Of a stretch of DNA of 64,000 nt, positions 45,872-56,103 are shown piece after piece. The stretch's first letter is position 1. Every line of letters begins with the position of its first letter. The notes beneath the pieces are model-generated. The model worked only from the letters and a program-made list of their open reading frames with translations. It ran no database searches and was not told where the DNA came from. The stretch is taken from contig OY540812.1 of assembly GCA_961205875.1 (NCBI GenBank), positions 28,653,098 to 28,717,097 on the forward strand, read 5' to 3'. This DNA is from Sialis fuliginosa. Its lineage: Eukaryota; Arthropoda; Insecta; Megaloptera; Sialidae. The translations under genes were made by a program, and so were the position numbers.

Positions 45872-45949
45872 ACAAATAAAACCGACTTCAAAAACTGTTA
45901 AGAATAATAATAAAAATATTTTTTTTAAGTCGGTTTTATTTTTTATATT
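45872..45949. repeat. AATAAAACCGACTT inverted pair (family G end)
   Basis: AATAAAACCGACTT (about 45875) and AAGTCGGTTTTATT (about 45927) are exact inverted words around an AT-rich spacer. They lie immediately beyond a family A end, as at 60961-61016. Confidence 0.75.
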
Positions 45950-46409
45950 TTCTTAGAAAGGTTTTTATTATAATTAGAATTTATGTATTTTTGTTCATAC
46001 TAGTAAAATATAATATTTAAATTTTATTGGGATTTTTATTTGGTATGCCGCAAAATAAATCTTTCCCGCTCAGTGTGTCGTAAGGTAAAAATTTGGCAGA
46101 CACTGGCATAACGCATCTACACAAGTTTCAAACAAAAACATATCGAACAACTGAATAGTTCACCCGCACCCCCCACCCCCCCCCCCCACCGAAGAATTTT
46201 TTATGTACTATTAAAATAATATTCCACACTTATGGAATATTTCTATGCACTTACACACTTTAGAAAATATTTCTATGAAATCTGAACTGCCGCGCCCCTA
46301 AGATCAACTGGAAGATCCAAATGAGCTAATCATAGCACCACTCCATCACAAGTAGATCAGGCAGAAAGGAAAGTGACGATAAACGTATTGCTATAAACCG
46401 TGCGCTTTT
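45950..46409. other. Unassigned segment with a C12 run
   Basis: CACCCGCACCCCCCA followed by a C12 run (46176-46187) in otherwise AT-rich DNA. Nothing recognised. Confidence 0.4.
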
Positions 46410-46490
46410 GGAATTTGTGGTAGAGATAAAATAGATTTGCTGACATGTTTATCCGAAGCCCGAGGTTCGAATCTTGTTAACGTCAGTTTT
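46410..46490 (+). ncRNA. tRNA-like Pol III promoter boxes (possible SINE head or tRNA relic)
   Basis: TGGTAGAGATA (46418) fits an A box at 10 of 11 positions. GGTTCGAATCT (46464) fits a B box at 10 of 11. The spacing of 46 bases is tRNA-like. CGAG/CTTG can form a short T stem, but the acceptor ends do not pair, so this is not a working tRNA. A tRNA-derived SINE head is the alternative. Confidence 0.3.
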
Positions 46491-46922
46491 ATTTCATTGA
46501 ACGGCAACAGATATAAAAGCCAGAGGACACGCTGTTCAATAAAACAGTCGCATCTGTTTCTGGCATTCTACTTTCTCTAATTCTTTGTAACTGTTACGTT
46601 TTGCTTTATGGACGAAGAGGTACTTTACCCTCGCCGGGTGGAATTTTAATATCTTCATTATTTAAGTATCGGCATCCGCAATCAAATCAGTTTTATTGAG
46701 GTATCTTCTATTAGATTTATTTATAACTAGCAGCCAGTCCGCAGTTTCACTTGCGTTGTTTTCATTGTTATGAACATTTATAAATATAATTTTGTCTAAT
46801 AATTAATATGAAACAATTTAGGATCGAAATATGAAATGTTGTGTGTCTTTATTTTAATATCATAGAATAATAAATTGCCTGTAAATCGAAAAATCATTAA
46901 TTTCTTATTCTATGTGGAAATA
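46491..46922. other. Unassigned segment
   Basis: No repeat copy or coding frame I can support. Confidence 0.4.
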
Positions 46923-47100
46923 TTACGTAATTTACTTAATTTTGCAGTTTCTTTCATACAGCGTCTACGTAAAGACGCCTACACGCAAAGGTGCCTTAGG
47001 AATCGGATCCATTGTCTACGTTATTAACTATTATTGTCAATAATTAAGTTTTATATAACGGTACGGAACCCTCAGGGAGAGAGTCCTACTCGAACTTGTC
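46923..47100 (+). repeat. GTACGGAACCC-type insect repeat (family J), copy 2
   Basis: TTTCTTTCATACAGCGTCTA, CGTAAAGACGCCTACACGC, AATAATTAAGTTTTATATAA, CGGTACGGAACCCTCAGGG and GAGTCCTACTCGAACTTGTC match 15850-15992 closely. Confidence 0.75.
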
Positions 47101-48138
47101 TGTCATTTTTATAGTTGATTTGAATATTTAACATTCTTCCAAGCATAGTTTAAATTATTCGTTATGTGCATAAAAAAACAGTTTACAATACAATTTTAAT
47201 AGTCTTTAGAAGAAAACATGTTGATTAATACATTACATAACTTGATATATCATGTATGTATGTACGAGTATATAAATATTAAAATAAACATTATAACATG
47301 TGTCACTTAAATATTAAAAAACAATTCCCAAGTAAACTTTTAGTTTTTGCTATACTGCGAATTACAATTTCAACAAACAGTTATTTTCACTTCTACAAAC
47401 AGTTAATGTAAAAAAAACTAATTTACTTATTCATACACAACATTTCAAAAGAGATAGTTTCATTAAAACTTCAGGTACTTACATCCGTTTCCTGTACATC
47501 TGTTTGCTTATCACACTTATTTTATTTTCTCTAGGTGTCATGAAAATGCAACGTGCTTTTTGATATGCAAGAAATATAAATAAAACACTGAAATATGACA
47601 CTAATTTGTGTAGTTCCTCATCAGAACCTATTCAATTATATCTAAATATAACCTACATGTATTTTTAATAGATCTGGTTGTCGAAAGGACATAACTCAAC
47701 CCATTTTAAAACTTATCTAACATTTAAGCCCGGCACTAATTCGGAAAAATTTACGAAATTCATAAATAATTCCGATTGGATTTTTTTCCCATTTAATAGT
47801 ATCTTTAAGATAACTTAACGAGAATGAAATCGGGTGAAGAAAGGAACAAAAATAAGTTTGTCGCCGATTCATCGACTTTCTTTCAAAAAAAGACATTCTC
47901 AAATACTACAACGTTTGAGGACTGCAGTATGTGCAGTACAGGGCAACCCCTAAAAAAACCCACTTGGGGCAAAATAACTTTTTTTTAATCTACTGGGTTA
48001 TTATTTAAGGGTATATTTTAAATAAATTTTTTATTTTATACGAAAATAATTGTAAAACAATCATTTTAGACCCATATGTTTTATTTATAATAAATTTACA
48101 AGATGTGAATTGAAAAGTTTTAAGCAAATAAATTTATC
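47101..48138. other. AT-rich stretch, nothing recognised
   Basis: The minus-strand frame 47717-47902 has no recognisable domain. CAGGGCAACCCCT near 47940 may be an eroded MITE end. Confidence 0.4.
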
Positions 48139-48638
48139 AAAAAACCCGGCTATAAAACCCAATAAAACTCAGTGTAGGCGAGCGGACTATCCAGTCTACC
48201 AATTAACGTTCTAGTGGCTAAAAATGATTTTATTAATTTCTTTATATTTTTCCGAGAAAAAAATCTATATACACATACATGATATTTTTTACGCGGTCCT
48301 TCAATAGGTATACACATTTTTTTGATTAATAAATCTAAATCTGCATTAAAAAATCTGAAAAAATTATGTAATCTTCATTGGATTAAAATGAACATTTTTT
48401 TCCAATAAAGCTTACATAATGTTTTCAGATTTTTTAATGCAGATTTAGATTTATTAATCAAAAAATGAGTATACTTATTGAAGGACCGCATAAAAAATAT
48501 CATGTATATAGATTGTTTTTCTCGTAAAAATATAAAGAATTTAATAAAATCATTTTTAGCCACTAGAACGTTGATTGGTCGGTTAGTGTACTCGAAATAT
48601 GTAGCAGTAATCCGCTCGCCTAGTAGGCTCGGGTTTTT
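48139..48638. mobile_element. Foldback element (500 bp) nearly all arm
   Basis: Inverted arms run from AAAAAACCCGG (48139) with TAGGCGAGCGGA, AACGTTCTAGTGGCTAAAAA and AATCTAAATCTGCATTAAAA on the left, to the matching reverse words on the right ending CTCGGGTTTTT (48638). The centre is near 48400. The outermost 60 bp are diverged; the inner arms are over 90% alike by eye. Ends do not look like the CAGGGTG group. Frames 48375-48563 and 48478-48693 are by-products. Confidence 0.85.
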
Positions 48639-49620
48639 GCCAAACCTGATGCAGTATTCTATTAAAGCAACCGGTGTTCCGCGAACATGTTAGAAGTGCT
48701 CCACGAAATAATAAAAACAATTCACAAGTAGTGCTACCGAGCCCGATTTTCATCCCTACCACTTACAATTCATTTGAGTAGCTGTGTTTAATCTTTTTTC
48801 AGTCGTTTTACAGAATAATAAATGATTAGATCATTATTAGAAGAAAATATTGTAGATTACTTTCCTTCTCTGAATAAAGAAAACTACGATTGGATTCAAA
48901 ATCCATTTGCTGCAGTTAATACCTATATCGAATTATGAATTTTCATTTCATGAAGGAGAACAGTTAGTTTGTCGACGGATCGCATCGAAAATTTCTGAAC
49001 TGGCTTTGAATAATTTTGGATTTTTGTGGAAGCAGAGTACCCAATTCTTTCCATAATATCAGACAATTTTGTTACTGTTTTCAACATGATATTTGTATGA
49101 ACTGGAATTTTCAACATTTACAAATATTAAAACTAAAAAACGTGAAAACTTGGAAATATTGATAAAGAAATGAGAGTAGCATTATCACATATTAGGCCTA
49201 ATATTTCTATGTAAAATCTGCAAAAGTCAATAAGCTCAAGTATCACATTAAATTTGATTTAAAATTTACTTTCTTACGAATTATGTTGATTAGGCTTTTA
49301 TGAGTACACGTTTTATATTTGACTGGAAATTAATGCTTTAGCTGTAGTTTTTAATTAATTTTTTTTGTTTGAAGACCTTAATGATTAAGTAAGATATTGC
49401 TCCGCATTTTTTTTACAATCAAAAGTGTTCCGTGACTTTGAAAAGATTAAAAACCATTGTATTTATATGTGGCATATAAATTTTTGTGCAGATTTTAGAG
49501 TAAACAGTAAATAACTTATTATTACATCAAAGCAATATTTTATCTCTCGACCATTTAAATAAAGATTCACGAAATGAGAGAAAGCATTACAATTTTTGAA
49601 CAAATTAACATCCCCTAACT
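48639..49620. other. AT-rich stretch, nothing recognised
   Basis: The minus-strand frame 48923-49117 resembles no known protein. Confidence 0.4.
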
Positions 49621-49622
49621 CA

Positions 49623-49671
<49 letters not shown>
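49621..49671. repeat. (CA)n microsatellite
   Basis: About 51 bp of almost pure CA. The Cys/Val-rich minus-strand frame 49463-49711 is its translation and is not a gene. Confidence 0.97.
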
Positions 49672-49675
<4 letters not shown>

Positions 49676-50191
49676 CTTTATATTAACACACACGGACGCA
49701 TGCACACACATTTAATATGTGAAACGTATAGAGGAAATACAAATATGACAAACAAAAGAGGTAGAGGGGTTAATAAAATTAAGTTTGCTTTGACACAGAG
49801 CCCCCGTAATTACCCTAATTACTGTTTACGGTAACTATGTGGGTCGCTTTTTTGTTTTTTATGCAACATATGTTAACAGTAAATCACAAAAAGTATAGAA
49901 AATTACACAAGAACGAAAATGGTTTAAAATTAATGACGGTTTGGGTTTTGTTGTGATACAATGTTGTTACTCTTTTGTATGTGAATTAATTCGCAGTATT
50001 TGTACGAGTGGTATTTCAATAAAGGTATAAACAAATACAATATACAGGTAAAAAGGTTTTTCGGTAGATTTCTAAGGGATCCAGTCATTAAATACTGAAT
50101 TACGTTATTTACATCTTGCTTATTGTTTTCTGGGTATTTGGCAGTACAAGTACATGGTAAATTATATTCCATTCAAATATTACGGCAAACA
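49672..50191. other. AT-rich stretch, nothing recognised
   Basis: The minus-strand frame 49930-50172 has no recognisable domain. Confidence 0.4.
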
Positions 50192-50193
50192 TA

Positions 50194-50969
50194 CCGGGTG
50201 TCCCATTTTAATTAATGCACAGATATAACTCGAAATTTTCGCGCTTTACGAAAAAAATGTTTTAATTAAAAATTTTAGGGTTTTAGAGGGGACAACTGAA
50301 ACTGCTATAACATTATTATATGTACTATATTTTGATAAAAATTATATACTTTTTGTATGAAACAATTTTTCTTAAAATCTCATATTTTGAAGTTATTTAC
50401 TAATCACAGTTATAATGATATTCACTAAAAAATTGACATTCAACTTCTAATAGCATAGGAGGTGGAAGCGGGTGAGTTTTTTATATGTTCATCTGCATAG
50501 CTGTTTATGTAAATTCGGACAAAATAGTATTTTATTAAAATAAAAATTTTGGCATTCAACTCCTAATAGAGTAAGTTTTTGATGTTTATCTGCATATCTG
50601 CTTGTTATAACCGTAAATTCGGGCAAAATAACCATTAGAAAAAGAAAAATTTCGGCAATCAACCTCTAATGGTGAATGTACATAGTTTTACTGTTATTAT
50701 AGCATTAGAATATGAAATTTTATAAAAAATATTTCTTACAAAAAGTATGTAATTTTTCTCACAGAATACGAAAATGTACTCGAAATATAGGGTGTTCATT
50801 AAAAAAAGATTAATTTGACCTAAATCAAAAATTTTGTTAAAAAATTAATAATGCCATAACAGTTTAAGTTTTCCCCTTTAAAACCCCACAACTTTTGTTC
50901 GAAACATTTTTTCGTTAAGTGCGAAAATTTCGAGTCATTTCCGCGTATTAATTAAAACGAGACACCCAG
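50194..50969. mobile_element. Foldback element (776 bp), TA target site, with an internal tandem repeat
   Basis: CCGGGTGTCCCATTTTAATT at the left and AATTAAAACGAGACACCCAG at the right. Arms about 125 bp (50194-50317 and 50847-50969). TA on both sides (50192-50193 and 50970-50971). The spacer has three units of about 105-115 bp beginning TTGACATTCAACTTCTAATA (about 50434), TTGGCATTCAACTCCTAATA (about 50549) and TCGGCAATCAACCTCTAATG (about 50653), each with TTCGGRCAAAATA-like words. Confidence 0.88.
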
Positions 50970-51089
50970 TATATAAATAAGGAATTCAGACTAAAATAGA
51001 ACTAGAATGTTTTGACAAGTGCTATGCTACAAAGTGTTTTCTTGAAGTAAAGCTTTGTATCATAAGTGAATTATATATCATGTAAAATA

Positions 51090-51190
51090 CAGGGTGTGGC
51101 ATTTAAATTGAGTTAAGCAAATAACTCAATACCTAGAGTCTGTATGGACAAATATTTTGATTAAATGCTGTTTGATTGCAATGAAAAATA
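51090..51190 (+). mobile_element. CAGGGTG-type foldback end, fragment
   Basis: TA-rich flank then CAGGGTGTGGCATTTAAATT. Only about 100 bp before family A sequence takes over; no right end. Confidence 0.5.
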
Positions 51191-51191
51191 G

Positions 51192-51532
51192 GACATGTGT
51201 CATTCTTGATAAATCTTGAAAAAATAAATATTTTGGGATATCACCACTTCCCCTCCCAAACGATTTTGGTGATTTTGAAATGGGACCGTTCTCAAGACAG
51301 ACCTAACCATCCTACCAAGTTTCATTAATATTGGTTCAGTGATTCATGAGTTATGCGTGTGACAAGGATTCAGGGGACAGACACACAGGCAGACAGAAAC
51401 GGCACGAAAAGTGTTTGTCTTGACCTGAAACGGAAAGATCAATTTAAAATTTTGAAATCGGAGAACATTTTTTTTGTCTCATTTTGAAACGATCACAAAG
51501 CTTCTCGTATGTTCGATATTGCGAGGAAGTAA
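51192..51532 (+). mobile_element. Family A element, left-truncated copy
   Basis: From ACATGTGTCATTCTTGATAA through TATTTTGGGATATCACCACT, GGTTCAGTGATTCATGAG, GACAAGGATTCAGGGGACAG and GTCTTGACCTGAAACGG to ATTGCGAGGAAG. Confidence 0.88.
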
Positions 51533-51636
51533 TAAGCCAACACTGGGGTATTACTGGAGCCAATACCTTATGTTATTTTTAAAATTAAAATACTGATCTT
51601 TACTTATAGACATGAAACTCAACATTGTATTCTTTT

Positions 51637-52380
51637 TAACCGACTTCAAAAAAGGAGGTGGTTCTCAATTCGACAATGTATTTTTTTATGCATATTAGAG
51701 CTGGGCGCGGGCCGTGAATTTTTCGGGTCACGTCGGGTCACGGCCGTGACCCGACGTGACGTGAGCGATTTAAAAATATTGGATCGTGAGCGGGCGTGAT
51801 CGTGAGTCAAAATAAAACAATCGGGCGTGACCGGGCGTGAGTACATTTTTGTCGTGTGTGAGTCCGTGAGTATATGTATGTATATTTTGATATTTCTTTA
51901 ATTTCTGATCTCATGCATATATGATAATCTGTTAAATCGAATTTTTATATTAAACATTTTATTTATAATATATTATTCGGATCACGAGCGTGACCCGCCG
52001 TGCGTGATCGGGCGTGAGTAAAAAAATAGAATTCGTGAGCGGGCGTGATCGTGAATATTTTTTTTGTAACCGTGAGTGAGCGGGCGTGACTAAAATTTTT
52101 TCTCTCGTGAGCGTGCGTGATCGTGAGCAAAAATTACTCACGCGCCCAGCTCTAATGCATATGTTCGAGCATAACTCCGACAAATACGTACCTACTTGGT
52201 TGATTTTTTTTTTTGAAATGGTGGTTCCATATAAATTTTATCAGAATATGACAATGGACTAAGTATATAATATCTAGTAATTAAACCTAACAGTTTTTTT
52301 AAATTAGAGCCAAGCCAATAAAAAACTTTCTAAGAAAAAAAACCTACTTCAAAACTGTGACATTTTATTATTAATAAATA
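51637..52380 (-). repeat. Dispersed repeat family G, reversed copy split by a hAT
   Basis: AACCGACTTCAAAAAAGGAG, GGTTCTCAATTCGACAATG, a hAT insertion at 51696-52154, then GTTCGAGCATAACTCCGACA, TTTTATCAGAATATGACAAT and AAACCTACTTCAAAACTG. Reverse complement of 61900-62152 with the same order. Confidence 0.85.
51696..52154. mobile_element. Non-autonomous hAT element (459 bp), perfect ends and 8-bp target duplication
   Basis: TAGAGCTGGGCGCG and CGCGCCCAGCTCTA are perfect 14-bp inverted repeats. ATGCATAT flanks it at 51688-51695 and 52155-52162. Both ends carry many copies of CGTGAGCGGGCGTGATCGTG-type words, far richer in G+C than the AT-rich centre, as expected of subterminal transposase-binding repeats. 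Frames 51646-51846 and 51959-52183 are translations of these repeats. Confidence 0.96.
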
Positions 52381-52404
52381 TAATATAGTGACGTTAATTA
52401 TATG

Positions 52405-52583
52405 AAATAAAAACAAATTGATTGTTTAAACGTCAAATTTATTAGAATAATAAGTATTCGCGCAAGCTTTCGATTCACAGAATCATCGTCAGGCTATTAT
52501 TAAAGATCAGTGAATCGCAAGCTTGCGCGAATACTTATTATTCTAATAAATTTGACGTTTAAACAATCAATTTGTTTTTATTT
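52405..52583. repeat. Near-perfect 74-bp inverted repeat, 31-bp spacer
   Basis: Arms 52405-52478 and 52510-52583 differ at one position. They contain CAAATTGATTGTTTAAACGT and AGTATTCGCGCAAGCTT. The left arm plus spacer read on the minus strand give CCTGACGATGATTCTGTGAA then TCGAAAGCTTGCG, a motif also at 26740. Confidence 0.93.
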
Positions 52584-52987
52584 AAATTTTATTATTATAT
52601 ACTTTTCAGTGTTTTTAGAATTTTTTTAAGTCGGATTAGATTTTATTTAAAAGTTTTTTATTTGAATAATGGTTGTTCATATCAGTTAATTTTTAAAGGT
52701 CTTTATATCAGTGCACTATATGATCAATCAGTTAATATCGTTAAAGCCATTCAAACTAAATATACCAGGTAAATTAGGTTAAGCTAGTTGTGTATAGCAA
52801 TATTAATAAATCGTGCTGAATACCATAATGATTTTCAATTCTTTCCATTTTTATTATCTCATCAATTTATTATCTTCTAATTACTGTATAGTAATAATTT
52901 CTACAATTTAATAATAAACTTCAAATGTTTATTTTTAGGTTTTTATAGTTAAAAAATTGTTCTGAAATGCAATTTTTGCAGGTTAAT
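52584..52987. other. AT-rich stretch, nothing recognised
   Basis: Frame 52572-52772 (66 codons) overlaps the palindrome and has no recognisable domain. TTTTTTAAGTCGGATTAGAT at 52622 is a trace of family G. Confidence 0.4.
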
Positions 52988-53187
52988 TCACCCCATCCCC
53001 CCGGGTAGAGCCCGCACCTTATAGTATAGGAGCCAGCTACAAAATCGGTGTAGATTTAACAACCGTCTGCCGTTGTGGTTTTTTTGAAGTACTCACTTAT
53101 TGTCAGACAAAGCTCGGTCCACCAGCTTGTAGGGATTTAATAGATAGGGCCCACGAAAAATACGCACAAAAAAATCACGTAACAACC

Positions 53188-54034
53188 GTTTGAATGAGAC
53201 GGTTGCTTATAGTAGACCCCAATTAAAGATGTTTTGGATATACGGCAGAATTTTTTGCGTAGGGGTTTAATTACAAGGGGCCCTCAAAATTTCGACCCAA
53301 TAAAATCAGATAACAACCGGACCAGACCTGGTGCAAAATGTTTATTTAGACATATACTTACATAAAAACATAATGGCAGAATTTTTTATGTAGGGACTTC
53401 TGTGTTATAAGGCCTACAAATGGCCAGAACCGGGCCCTAATCTTAAAAATGCTGTAAAATCTAAAATACCGAATGAAAATTTCTGCCGCGCAGTGTATAC
53501 CTTTGTTATGAACTATAAAATAGATATATATACCCATGGCAGAAGTTTTTATTTATGCTATTCCTCACCAGCCCCCCTAAACATTACATTAATCATAAAA
53601 TAAAAATTTTAAAAACTAAAAAATTAAATTAAAACTTCCTCTTGGGCGGGGCTGGTGGGGAATAGCATAAATAAAAACTTCTGCCATGGGTATATATCTA
53701 TTTTATAGTTCATAACAAAGGTAAACACTGCGCGGCAGAAATTTTCATTCGGTATTTTAGATTTTACAGCATTTTTAAGATTAGGGCCCGGTTCTGGCCA
53801 TTTGTAGGCCTTATAACACAGAAGTCCCTACATAAAAAATTCTGCCATTATGTTTTTATGTAAGTATATGTCTAAATAAACATTTTGCACCAGGTCTGGT
53901 CCGGTTGTTATCTGATTTTATTGGGTCGAAATTTTGAGGGCCCCTTGTAATTAAACCCCTACGCAAAAAATTCTGCCGTATATCCAAAACATCTTTAATT
54001 GGGGTCTACTATAAGCAACCGTCTCATTCAAACA
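53188..54034. repeat. Near-perfect 390-bp palindrome, 67-bp spacer
   Basis: Left arm 53188-53578 and right arm 53646-54034 are reverse complements with only a few differences by eye. Examples: GTTTGAATGAGACGGTTGC / GCAACCGTCTCATTCAAAC and GAACCGGGCCCTAATC / GATTAGGGCCCGGTTC. Within an arm the words GGCAGAATTTTTT and GTAGGG recur about 131 bp apart (53244 and 53375). Sequence with the same vocabulary (AACAACCG, TAGGG, GGGCCC) continues leftwards to about 52990 without a right-hand partner. No open frame of note. Confidence 0.95.
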
Positions 54035-54446
54035 GATCCTAAATACGGTCCTTGGAGAGGTACTTTATAATATGTTTATGAAATAGAGTGTGATGTTTTA
54101 TTTTTCCCGACACGTATAGATTTCAATATTTATTGATATTTATTAATTAAATATTATATTATATGTAATGAACCATTTAAGTCCACATTAAAATGTAGCA
54201 GTGTCAGATTATAGTCATTATCAAGTTATAATTTCACACGGTATTACTGTCACTTTTGGTTAATAAATTATTGCTAAGTATCTATTCATAACAATATTTC
54301 ATTATTTATTATTTATAGTTAGTATATTTTAGTCACAATTTATTATGATATATTGTTATATATCTTGTTGTTTCAAACATTAAAGTAGTGAAGACATATT
54401 TTTTACAGCGGATATTAAATTATAATGTAATGAAAATCCCTACATA
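54035..54446. other. AT-rich stretch, nothing recognised
   Basis: No supported feature. Confidence 0.45.
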
Positions 54447-54610
54447 CAGTGTGTTCCAAAAGTATTCAAATGGTCAAATATCTCAAAACGGATTTTCACG
54501 GTTTGTGTATTGAATGATGATATTCATTTGATCTTGGAATGACCTTGGATACCAAAAATTGTTGCATAATCTTTTTCCCAGAAAAAGTCTTATTGATAAA
54601 ACATTTTTTC
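54447..54610 (+). mobile_element. Possible foldback end, CAGTGTGTTCC type
   Basis: TA|CAGTGTGTTCCAAAAGTATT resembles the CAGGGTGTTCC ends of the foldbacks. No inverted partner in the window. Confidence 0.35.
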
Positions 54611-55395
54611 TGCCGACGGTTTTTTTTATAATATTTAACAAAATAAATTAAGAATTTTATAACAAAAAAATATTAAATTTAAAAGATTTAAACTAATGTA
54701 CTATACAAAGTTTTAGGTAATTCTGTGAAATATACGCAATAAATGTTTACTTAAAATAAAAAATGCCCTTATAACAACAAAAATAACAATAATATAAACA
54801 TATTAATAAATTTTAAAACTAAACATATAACGGCTGTTGAAAGAAACAATTCGTATCCAAGGACATAAACCTTTTAATTAAAAAAAAATCTAAATTGAAT
54901 AATTGTATGTGAAAACAAGCATTATAAAAACGTCGTAAAAAAAAAACAGAATTGTTAAAAATAAAAATTCAATTTAAATAGTGTACTTTTTTTTCCGCGA
55001 CATTCCGTTTAAAATTACATATTTTTGCACTTTAAAATTTTACGCCGTGGGTAATAAAAATGTGCCGGCAAATAATACACACTATACGTTCCACTAGAAA
55101 AACTTCATCATCATGCATTTAAATACATTACGTGTATTCTAAACACGCTGTGTCAACTACTCTACGTAGTTTTTTTATTAATACCTACGTCTACTGATGC
55201 AACGTGAACAACTAGATATATGTAAATATAAATAAAACATGTGATTTTATTATTTTTACAATAAAAATAAGTCATTGAATGGTTATTCAGTTCTATGTGA
55301 TTTATTTCATAAAGGTAAACCTGTATGGCTCACACATAGGGGGGGGGGGCTGACAGGACTCTAGCCTGAGGGACCGACACGTTGAGTCAACAAAC
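54611..55395. other. AT-rich stretch with a G11 run
   Basis: G11 at 55339-55349 between CACACATA and CTGACAGGAC. The minus-strand frame 55302-55523 reads through it and the neighbouring hairpin and is spurious. Confidence 0.4.
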
Positions 55396-55966
55396 TTTTT
55401 TTTTCTACAACCGTGTAAAAAAGTAAGCTTTTTCATTGACATTTCAGTGTGTAAAGTAGTACTTTTGCGCTCGCCGTGCGTAAAAAGTTTTTTTACGCAC
55501 GGCGTGCGCAAAAGTGTTTCCATAATAACACATACATTTTTACATTTTTTTACGATTAATGAATTTTATAAATACTATTGTATTATAGTATTAAACAAAT
55601 TATTAAAATTTAAGTACTATATTAATTATTGTATAAAACAAAATTATTAATAAAATTAAATAAAATATAAACAATACCTTAAGGTTTTTTTCTTGGCACA
55701 ATTCATGGTATTATGTGTAATTTTCATACATCAATTTAGATTTTGCAGATAGTAAATTTAAAATTACAGAATTTGCAGCTTCTGATATCTCTGGTGGTGC
55801 ACATTTATGTTCTTTCTCAGTATCACAAGTTATCCATCTTATATTATAAAATAACAAATTATGAAACTCATTTGAATGAAAGTAGAACTGTAAAAAATGT
55901 TATCCAAAACATACTAGGGTTGTAGAAAAAATATTGTGTACACCCTAGTTACATAAATAACTATTT
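55396..55966. mobile_element. Repeat family I, copy 2
   Basis: TTTTTTCTACAACC at the left and GGTTGTAGAAAAAA (about 55917-55930) are exact inverted words. The GC-rich hairpin (arms 55461-55481 and 55495-55515) is the same as at 14117-14171. It lacks the second hairpin of copy 1: GTGTACACCCTAG stands where copy 1 has about 105 bp more. Frames 55447-55650 and 55743-55925 lie inside it. Confidence 0.8.
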
Positions 55967-56103
55967 TTGTTCGCCAAAATAAAATGTCCTATGTTTTTAT
56001 CAAGAAGGAGCCCGCCGAAAATTCTGGCCCGGAGGCCCACAATAAGACCATACTTGTCAGTTTTCACCAAGATAAAAGTTAGAAAGAATATTATTTTACA
56101 TTA

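Noticed and set aside
45648..45956. 102-codon open frame beginning MRPSSSQTQPSD
   Set aside because: The same peptide start appears at 19957-20163 and on the reverse strand at 24639-24893 and 61125-61346, because all are family A repeat copies; it is non-coding repeat.
46410..46490. Functional tRNA gene
   Set aside because: A and B boxes are present, but the acceptor and D stems do not pair; kept only as a low-confidence Pol III relic.
51646..52183. Arg-rich minus-strand frames (SRSRPLT-like)
   Set aside because: They translate the GC-rich subterminal repeats of a hAT MITE.
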